5,704 nt of DNA from an uncultured Oscillospiraceae bacterium (GTDB lineage Bacteria; Bacillota; Clostridia; Oscillospirales; Acutalibacteraceae): NCBI GenBank assembly GCA_900550095.1, contig URRG01000170.1, positions 1-5,704 of the forward strand. Direction: 5' to 3'. Numbering within the stretch: the stretch's first letter is position 1; every line of letters starts with the position of its first letter. Under the pieces are notes generated by a model. It ran no database searches, was not told where the DNA came from, and worked only from the letters and a program-made list of their open reading frames with translations. Of this stretch, positions 1-4,520 are shown piece by piece. The translations under genes were made by a program, and so were the position numbers.

Positions 1-142
1 CGTCGTTGAGCACAAAGGGATTCATCATCCGGCAGGCGTCGGAATCCACATAGGCGGAGCGGGGGAGACGATGCAGGATTTCCTTTGCAATGGTGGTTTT
101 CCCAATGCCGTTGGGCCCGCAGAGAAACAGGAAAGTTTTCAT
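1..142 (-). CDS. P-loop ATPase/kinase-like protein, N-terminal part (runs off left edge)
   Basis: Only the first 47 codons are inside the window; the gene continues past position 1. The start ATG is at 142-140 on the minus strand, preceded by AGGAAG seven bases upstream (plus-strand 150-155). The peptide opens with a short hydrophobic beta-strand (KTFLFLCG) followed by a clear Walker A motif GPNGIGKT at residues 9-16. A second strand ending in YVDSD (residues 31-35) follows, as in small P-loop kinases and zeta-toxin-like AAA proteins, where an acidic residue here helps bind substrate or metal. It therefore probably binds ATP and may phosphorylate a small molecule, but the substrate cannot be read from this fragment. 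It lies 78 bases downstream of the DUF3810 gene with no convincing terminator between them, so cotranscription is likely. Alternatives are a shikimate-kinase-like enzyme, a zeta-toxin-like protein or a generic AAA ATPase. Confidence 0.8.
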   Translation of the reverse strand, partial: MKTFLFLCGPNGIGKTTIAKEILHRLPRSAYVDSDACRMMNPFVLND

Positions 143-220
143 ATTCGTTCTTCCTTGCTAAAATTGAGATGGATAGGAGGGCAGGGGATCCGGGCTGCAA
201 AGCGGGGAGCCGCGGGAGGC

Positions 221-1318
221 TCACTCTTTTTGGGCGCGGTATTCGGCCAGGAGCAGATCCACCATGCGGCCGTAGCTCTTCACGCCGTCCTCCTGGCCGT
301 TGGCTTTCAGATAGGAATTGTTGACAGAGCTGGAGATTTCCTTCATAGGGCCTTCAAATTGCTGCCAGTAGGCGTTGTTGGCGGCATAGTCCCGCCGGAC
401 GCCCTCGGAAAGCTCTGCATAGACGGCGGAACCTGTCTCTCCGTCCGCTGAGCAGAGGGCGTTGTTGGTATATAGAAAAGCCAGCATATAGCCGGAATAC
501 TGAAAATCCGGGCTTTCGCTGCGGCAGCAGGCTAGATAGCCGATGAAATTGGCTTCGTCCTCCCGCATGAATCCCCGCAGGTGGGAGAGCTCGTGGCACA
601 TGGTTGCCGGGATGGAATAGGCGGGCGCGTCCACGTTCACGTTGGCCTCAAAGGTGAAGGGGAAATACACCCCCGTAATGTGGAACCAGGACATGACCCT
701 GGAATTCATCACCGCCTTGGGGTCGCTGTAGCCGGGCGAAAGAAGAGGATATTCCTTGTGAAGGGCGTTGAAAGCTTTGCGGGCCGCTTCTCCCTGCTCC
801 TGGAGAGAGGAAAAGGAAGAGATCATCACGCCGTCTTCGTCTTCCTTCACAAGAGGACGCAGCTCGTTGAGCTTCCCGGCCAGATAGCGGGAAAGCTCCG
901 TAAGCTCCTCTGTGGAGGAGGGACGTATTTCCAGCCCGCAGGTCTCGGCGAACGTGTGCCGGCTGTAATTGATGCCGCAGTTGAGCGTGAAGAGAAGCAG
1001 CAGCACGCTCAGTGTACAGAGCAGGTCGATGCCGCCTTTTGCCAGAACGGTCTTCCTTCTGCCCTTGGAGCGGCAGACATGCACCAGAAACCAGATAAAA
1101 GCGATAGGAATGCCGAAGATACACAGAATGAGAAGTATTTCTGCCAGGGAAAAAGGAAGAACGCCGGTGACCGCATTCCCGATCTTTGACAGAAACGCAT
1201 ACGGGTGCAGGGCGTACCACTCGGCAAAATCAGGATTTCCTGCGGCCCAGAGCAGGCCAAGAGCCGCAGGCAGCGTCAGAAGAATCCACAGACGCTTGAG
1301 AGAAAGCAGCGGGCGCAT
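221..1318 (-). CDS. DUF3810 family membrane protein with HELSH zinc-peptidase-like motif
   Basis: A 365-residue protein. Three hydrophobic segments are visible at about 9-25, 55-80 and 97-113. Basic residues at the N terminus and in the 83-89 loop (RSKGRRK) put those parts inside the cell by the positive-inside rule, so the large C-terminal domain (about 114-365) should face outside. That domain carries HELSH at 242-246, followed by a REDEANF stretch (252-258) whose Glu255 is the likely third metal ligand. This gives an HExxH...E arrangement as in gluzincin-type metallopeptidases, and the HEL-H...EAN-F-YLA pattern is typical of DUF3810. Peptidase activity and substrate are inferred. An upstream in-frame GTG (1342) would add eight residues, but a strong GGGAGG lies inside that extension, six bases before the ATG at 1318, so the ATG is chosen. 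It has its own promoter near 1401-1429 and probably cotranscribes the P-loop gene. Confidence 0.87.
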   Translation of the reverse strand: MRPLLSLKRLWILLTLPAALGLLWAAGNPDFAEWYALHPYAFLSKIGNAVTGVLPFSLAEILLILCIFGIPIAFIWFLVHVCRSKGRRKTVLAKGGIDLLCTLSVLLLLFTLNCGINYSRHTFAETCGLEIRPSSTEELTELSRYLAGKLNELRPLVKEDEDGVMISSFSSLQEQGEAARKAFNALHKEYPLLSPGYSDPKAVMNSRVMSWFHITGVYFPFTFEANVNVDAPAYSIPATMCHELSHLRGFMREDEANFIGYLACCRSESPDFQYSGYMLAFLYTNNALCSADGETGSAVYAELSEGVRRDYAANNAYWQQFEGPMKEISSSVNNSYLKANGQEDGVKSYGRMVDLLLAEYRAQKE

Positions 1319-1324
1319 ATGATT

Positions 1325-1330
1325 CCTCCC
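1325..1330 (-). promoter_or_regulatory. Ribosome binding site deciding the DUF3810 start
   Basis: The minus strand reads GGGAGG here, six bases before ATG at 1318. It overlaps the coding frame of the longer GTG-initiated reading (start 1342). This favours the shorter 365-residue protein over the 373-residue alternative. Confidence 0.8.
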
Positions 1331-1400
1331 TATCACAGTCACAGGCGCAGCAGGCGCGCCGGAAGATTTTCAGAAATAAGGGAAAGGGCCGTTTACTGTA

Positions 1401-1429
1401 ATTGTAGCATGTTTTTTTGAAAATGGAAA
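1401..1429 (-). promoter_or_regulatory. Sigma-A type promoter for the DUF3810 gene
   Basis: On the minus strand TTTCCA (1429-1424) and TACAAT (1406-1401) are separated by exactly 17 bases, with an A-tract in the spacer. Matches are 4/6 and 5/6 to consensus. Transcription would start near 1394, giving a leader of about 75 nt. That leader contains a short GC-rich inverted repeat (GGCGC at 1344-1348 with GCGCC at 1356-1360) just upstream of the ribosome binding site. Confidence 0.55.
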
Positions 1430-1565
1430 TGGTCAGATCAGCGGCATTGCGGCCAGGAGGATACAATTCAGGCTGACAGGTAGTGAGCGTGGTAAGGATA
1501 ACTAAATAAAAATGAGTTAATAAGAATCGAAATTTTATTTGCGGATTCAAAGTTATTTTGTCAAA

Positions 1566-1594
1566 TTGGAATACAAAGAATCTACAAATAGAAT
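1566..1594 (+). promoter_or_regulatory. Probable promoter for the Na/Pi transporter gene
   Basis: TTGGAA (1566-1571) and TAGAAT (1589-1594) are 17 bases apart, matching consensus at 4/6 and 5/6. The start of transcription would be near 1601, leaving a leader of about 95 nt before the ATG. The region is so AT-rich that other -10-like hexamers occur by chance (for example TATTAT at 1594-1599 and TATAAA at 1650-1655), so the choice is only the best-spaced one. Confidence 0.42.
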
Positions 1595-1696
1595 ATTATG
1601 AAAGTACTGTCTCAAATTTATTCGGAATCGGAAGTATTTTAGAGACGGATATAAATTGAATATTTGCTAAGGTTTATTGATTGATGGAGGGTTCAT

Positions 1697-3364
1697 ATGA
1701 CACTGGAAAATGGGATGATGCTTCTATGCGGATTGGGGCTTTTCCTGTTCGGTATGAAGCTGATGGGAGACGGCCTCGAGCTGACAGCCGGTTCCAGACT
1801 GAAAAGTCTTGTGGAGCGCCTGACGACCAATAAGTACATGGGTGCTCTGATTGGTATTTTGGTTACAGCGGTGATCCAGAGTTCTTCGGCTACTACCGTG
1901 ATGGTGGTCGGCTTCGTAAATGCCGGGATCATGAATTTGGCCCAGGCGGTTGGCGTGATCATGGGCGCGAACATAGGGACCACGGTGACCAGCTTCCTGA
2001 TCGCCATCAAGCTGAACGCGCTGGCTCCTCTGGCTATTTTCCTGGGTGTGATCCTGATGCAGTTCAGCAAAAAGGTGAACCGCCGCCATGTGGGGCAGAT
2101 CGTCACGGGCTTCGGCGTTTTGTTCTATGGAATGTCTGTTATGAGCACTTCCATGGAGCCTTTGAGTGAATCGGAGTTTTTCAGGAACGCTATCGTCCAG
2201 CTGAGAAATCCCATTTTGGGTCTTCTGGTGGGCCTGGTGTTTACCGCGGTTATCCAGAGCTCTTCCGCCTCTGTAGGCGTGCTGCAGGCTTTGGCCCTGA
2301 GCGGCGCCATCGGTTTGGATTCCGCTATTTTTGTGATCTACGGCCAGAACATCGGAACATGCGTTACGGCGCTGCTTTCCTGCATCGGGACCACCCGGAC
2401 GGCCAAGAGGACGGCAATGGTCCATCTGCTCTTTAATATGATAGGAGCTGTTCTTTTCACGGTTCTGACCCTGTGCCTGCCTATTGTGAGTTGGATAGAG
2501 GCCCTTGCGCCGGGCAATGTGGTCATGCAGATTTCCCTTATCCATATCATCTTTAATCTGGTTATGACTTCCATCCTGCTGCCTCTGAGCAATGTGCTGG
2601 TGAATCTTGCGTGCCGCATGGTACCCGGCGAGGATAAGAAGCGCGAGGCCATGAGCCTTTCTTTCCTGGATCCCCGCATTCTGAGTACTCCTCCTATTGC
2701 TGTGACCCAGGTCATCAAAGAGGTGGAGCGTATGGCCCGCCTGGCGGAAACGAATTTCCGAAACGCTATGGATGCACTCTTTACCAAGGATGAAGCTAAG
2801 ATAGAGGAGCTCAAGGAAAACGAGGGAATCATCAATTTCCTGAACCAGAATATCACGGAATATCTTGTGAAGATCAATGCTTTGGAGCTGGAAGAGAACG
2901 ACCGGAAGGTGATCAACGCGCTGTTCCATGTGGTGTCGGATTATGAACGGATCGGCGACCACAGCGAGAATATCGGCGAGGAAGCGGAGATCGTCATCAG
3001 CGGAAAGGCTTCTTTGAGCGAAACCGCCACAGAAGAACTGGAGCGTATGCAGGAGCTTGTGCTGCAGATTTTGGCGGATTCCATGCAGCTGTTCCTCAAA
3101 GGGAGCGGCGATACGCAGCTTGCCTTCAATGTGAACGCTACGGAGGAGGTCATCGACAATGAGACGGACCGTCTGAAGAATAAGCACATCGAAAGGCTGA
3201 ATCAGGGGCTCTGCACAGCCCTTGCAGGTTCGGTGTATACCGATGCTCTCACCAATCTGGAGCGCATTGCGGATCATGCCACTAATATTGCCTTTTCTAT
3301 GGAAAATACAAAGCATACGCCTGTTTTGGCGCACTCCGCATTTGCAGAGAATTCGAACGCATGA
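1697..3364 (+). CDS. Na/Pi cotransporter family protein with C-terminal PhoU-like domain
   Basis: A 555-residue inner-membrane protein of the type II Na/phosphate cotransporter (NptA/YjbB, SLC34-like) family. The N-terminal half (about 1-310) is hydrophobic and contains the family's inverted duplication: QSSSA at 61-65 and again at 187-191, each followed by a GxNIGT motif (GANIGT 90-95, GQNIGT 216-221). These paired motifs form the substrate and sodium site in the family. The C-terminal part (about 335-535) is a helical PhoU-like domain with the two expected metal-binding signatures, DYERIGDH at 415-422 and LERIADH at 521-527. In bacteria such fusions are linked to phosphate homeostasis; direction of transport and true substrate are not shown by sequence. 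The start is fixed by GGAGG at 1686-1690, six bases before ATG. The length and domain order are normal for the fused form. It stands alone, with its own AT-rich upstream region and a hairpin downstream. Confidence 0.93.
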   Translation: MTLENGMMLLCGLGLFLFGMKLMGDGLELTAGSRLKSLVERLTTNKYMGALIGILVTAVIQSSSATTVMVVGFVNAGIMNLAQAVGVIMGANIGTTVTSFLIAIKLNALAPLAIFLGVILMQFSKKVNRRHVGQIVTGFGVLFYGMSVMSTSMEPLSESEFFRNAIVQLRNPILGLLVGLVFTAVIQSSSASVGVLQALALSGAIGLDSAIFVIYGQNIGTCVTALLSCIGTTRTAKRTAMVHLLFNMIGAVLFTVLTLCLPIVSWIEALAPGNVVMQISLIHIIFNLVMTSILLPLSNVLVNLACRMVPGEDKKREAMSLSFLDPRILSTPPIAVTQVIKEVERMARLAETNFRNAMDALFTKDEAKIEELKENEGIINFLNQNITEYLVKINALELEENDRKVINALFHVVSDYERIGDHSENIGEEAEIVISGKASLSETATEELERMQELVLQILADSMQLFLKGSGDTQLAFNVNATEEVIDNETDRLKNKHIERLNQGLCTALAGSVYTDALTNLERIADHATNIAFSMENTKHTPVLAHSAFAENSNA

Positions 3365-3392
3365 GCATAGCCTGGAATATACCGGCTGTTTG

Positions 3393-3428
3393 AGGGAAGG
3401 CTTTTCTCGAAAGGGAAAAGCCTTCCCT
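3393..3428 (+). terminator. Strong hairpin after the Na/Pi transporter gene (terminator lacking a U-tract)
   Basis: Arms 3393-3408 and 3413-3428 form a 16-bp stem with a single T-G wobble and a GAAA loop (3409-3412) closed by C-G, a stable GNRA tetraloop. It begins 29 bases after the stop codon. It is not followed by a run of T (next bases GCTGTGTT), and the opposite strand lacks one too. Its position suggests transcription termination or protection of the mRNA 3' end; factor-independent termination would be atypical. Confidence 0.6.
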
Positions 3429-3487
3429 GCTGTGTTAGAAAACGGTATAAGCAGAGGAGAAATTTGGTAAAATTAACAGATAATTTC

Positions 3488-3516
3488 TTGCTATATCTCG
3501 TGGAGAATGCTAAAAT
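3488..3516 (+). promoter_or_regulatory. Extended -10 promoter for the LURP-one-related gene
   Basis: TTGCTA (3488-3493), a 17-base spacer and TAAAAT (3511-3516), with TGC directly before the -10 box giving an extended -10 element. Transcription would start near 3523, leaving a leader of only about 25 nt that contains the ribosome binding site. Confidence 0.6.
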
Positions 3517-3532
3517 AATACTTCAAAATAGC

Positions 3533-3542
3533 AGGAGGGAGG
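3533..3542 (+). promoter_or_regulatory. Overlapping ribosome binding sites before tandem TTG-GTG starts
   Basis: AGGAGG (3533-3538) and GGGAGG (3537-3542) overlap. Measured from the first, TTG at 3547 is 8 bases away; from the second, GTG at 3550 is 7 bases away. Either could be used. GTG is the more usual start codon and is preferred here; the ATG at 3562 is further from the site than usual. Confidence 0.6.
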
Positions 3543-3549
3543 CGTTTTG

Positions 3550-4050
3550 GTGCGTTTTTATATGAAACGGGCGGCGGAGAGCGGCAGGGTGCTCTTTTGG
3601 GTCTGCGACGAAATGGGAAACGACGCCTTCCGAGTCGCGGGCATGCGTTCGCTTCTTTCCGCCAAGCTCTCTCTGATGACGCCCGAAGGCAGAGAGGCGG
3701 CCCGCATAACAGGCGTGGGAACGGCGTCTCTCAGCAAATTCACTGTCGAGATCCCCGGCGAGAGGCGTATGACCCTTCTGCAGAACCTTTCTCCCGCAGG
3801 GGGGAGTATTTCCGTTCGCAATCCAAATTGGAGCTTCCGGGGTGATATCTCTATGGGGAATTTTGATGTGATCGATGTGGACAGGAGTCTTATCATGACC
3901 CACGGCACAGAATGGGGAGCGGACGGATGCCGCTGGTGCGTAGAGATAGCAGATGAACGGAATACCCTCCGCTGTCTCTGTCTCTGCGCCATAGCGGATG
4001 GTCTGCTGACAGGCGGCGCAGAATCCCCGGTTCCTGTAAAGGGAGGCTGA
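3550..4050 (+). CDS. LURP-one-related (tubby-like fold) protein
   Basis: A 166-residue protein from the GTG at 3550 (167 from the TTG at 3547). It has no signal peptide and no clear membrane segment. The pattern fits the LURP-one-related/DUF567 family, which includes B. subtilis YxjI-like proteins and is related in fold to Tubby and phospholipid scramblase. It starts with a short RFYMKR strand, then F-V-DE-GNDAFRV-G, a run of alternating strands (L-SLMTPEGREAARI), a central NPNWSFRGDI strand pair (residues 92-101 of the 167-residue form), and a hydrophobic C-terminal helix LRCLCLCAIADGLL (141-154) that fills the barrel in this fold. The molecular role in bacteria is not established; lipid or membrane association is only an inference from the fold. 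The assignment rests on pattern recognition rather than a catalytic motif. It has its own promoter and is followed after 10 bases by the valS promoter. Confidence 0.72.
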   Translation: MRFYMKRAAESGRVLFWVCDEMGNDAFRVAGMRSLLSAKLSLMTPEGREAARITGVGTASLSKFTVEIPGERRMTLLQNLSPAGGSISVRNPNWSFRGDISMGNFDVIDVDRSLIMTHGTEWGADGCRWCVEIADERNTLRCLCLCAIADGLLTGGAESPVPVKGG

Positions 4051-4060
4051 ACCCCGGCGC

Positions 4061-4089
4061 TTGACAAAGGCAGGGGCCGCAGGTATAAT
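4061..4089 (+). promoter_or_regulatory. Consensus sigma-A promoter of valS
   Basis: TTGACA (4061-4066), exactly 17 bases, then TATAAT (4084-4089): a perfect match to both consensus hexamers at ideal spacing. It begins 11 bases after the stop of the upstream gene. Transcription should start near 4096. Such a strong constitutive promoter fits a gene whose control is exerted after initiation, by the T-box leader. Confidence 0.9.
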
Positions 4090-4095
4090 AAAGGC

Positions 4096-4392
4096 AATTC
4101 ATCAACAGAACATTTCAAAAACTGCGATGGGGAAAAGGCGGAGGGTGCGGTCTTTCAGAGAGCCGGCGGATGGTGAGAGCCGGCAGACGGCCAACGCGTA
4201 TGAGTCGCCCCGGAGTTTCTGCTCTGAACCCAAAAATGAGGAATAGGGGCAGGCGTTGGCCGCGTTAAGGCTTGTCCGCCGGCGGCGGAGCAGAGGGCTT
4301 GGGGGAGGCTTCCCGGCAGAGCCGAATACGGGTGGTACCGCGGAGAATTTCGCCCCGGATATGTATCAGACAGATGCATATCCGGGGTTTTT
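4096..4392 (+). promoter_or_regulatory. T-box riboswitch (tRNA-Val sensing) controlling valS
   Basis: The leader has the parts of a transcriptional T-box in order. Stem I runs from about 4121 to 4222. Its distal part is GCCGGC (4162-4167) paired with GCCGGC (4179-4184), with a CAGAGAG bulge motif before it and a GGATGGTG distal loop, and GTCT (4150-4153) pairs with AGAC (4185-4188). The specifier is most likely GTC at 4204-4206, a valine codon followed by a purine. A Stem III-like region ending in GCGTTA comes next (about 4241-4266). The T-box sequence TGGTACCGCG is at 4333-4342. The antiterminator can be drawn exactly: 4329-4332 with 4354-4357, the 7-base bulge TGGTACC (4333-4339), and 4340-4342 with 4351-4353. 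The bulge begins TGGT, which pairs with a tRNA 3' end ACCA, so an A discriminator is expected, as is usual for tRNA-Val. Uncharged tRNA-Val should stabilise the antiterminator and allow valS transcription. Confidence 0.95.
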
Positions 4393-4397
4393 GATTT
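4353..4397 (+). terminator. T-box intrinsic terminator upstream of valS
   Basis: Arms 4353-4367 and 4373-4387 form a 15-bp stem with one T-G wobble and a five-base loop. TTTTTG and a second T-run (to about 4397) follow. Its 5' arm shares bases 4353-4357 with the antiterminator, so the two structures are mutually exclusive, as required for T-box attenuation. Confidence 0.93.
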
Positions 4398-4520
4398 TTC
4401 AGAGGTGATTTTGGGGAAAGCTGTTCCGGCAGCTTTCCGTCCCGGGCGCCGATACGCCGGGCATAAGCGGAAAGGCCGGTTTTTCCAGCATATCATATTT
4501 GAAGAAAGAGAGGAATCGGA
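4398..4520 (+). other. Structured leader between the T-box terminator and valS
   Basis: About 123 bases with no gene and no second T-box sequence. Three hairpins can be drawn. The first is GGAAAGCTG (4415-4423) with CAGCTTTCC (4430-4438), nine perfect pairs. The second is CCCGGGCG (4441-4448) with CGCCGGG (about 4455-4461), seven pairs with one bulged G. The third is GGAAA (4469-4473) with TTTCC around 4481-4485. None carries a following T-run. The ribosome binding site (AGAGAGG, about 4507-4513) lies outside them, seven bases before the ATG at 4521. A role in mRNA stability or processing is possible but not shown. Confidence 0.5.

Larger units (their letters stand above)
1319..1696. other. 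Divergent intergenic region, right half strongly AT-rich
   Basis: No credible gene in 378 bases. The left part (to about 1440) holds the leader and promoter of the leftward DUF3810 gene. The stretch 1501-1680 has about 45 G/C in 180 bases (25%), far below the coding sequence on both sides, and holds the likely promoter and 5' leader of the rightward transporter gene. I see no tRNA, recognised riboswitch, repeat array or insertion sequence in it. Confidence 0.7.

Noticed and set aside
581..1189. Plus-strand open frame of 202 codons opposite the DUF3810 gene
   Set aside because: Antisense shadow with no domain and no start signals; the minus-strand protein has membrane segments and a HELSH motif.
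1864..2270. Similar DNA around 1870-1891 and 2248-2269 in the transporter gene
   Set aside because: This is the ancient internal duplication encoding the two QSSSA motifs, normal for the family, not a recent DNA repeat.
1724..3334. Open reading frame of 536 codons on the minus strand opposite the Na/Pi transporter gene
   Set aside because: It mirrors the plus-strand gene almost end to end, its protein is rich in His, Gln and Arg with no recognisable domain, and it lacks its own ribosome binding site. The plus-strand product is a clear family member.
4061..4246. Possible leader peptide (61 codons) inside the T-box leader
   Set aside because: It would start at the TTG of the -35 box, upstream of the transcription start, and the sequence is fully explained by T-box structure.
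4398..4520. Second, tandem T-box
   Set aside because: There is no second TGGNACC box, specifier or T-tract terminator in this stretch.
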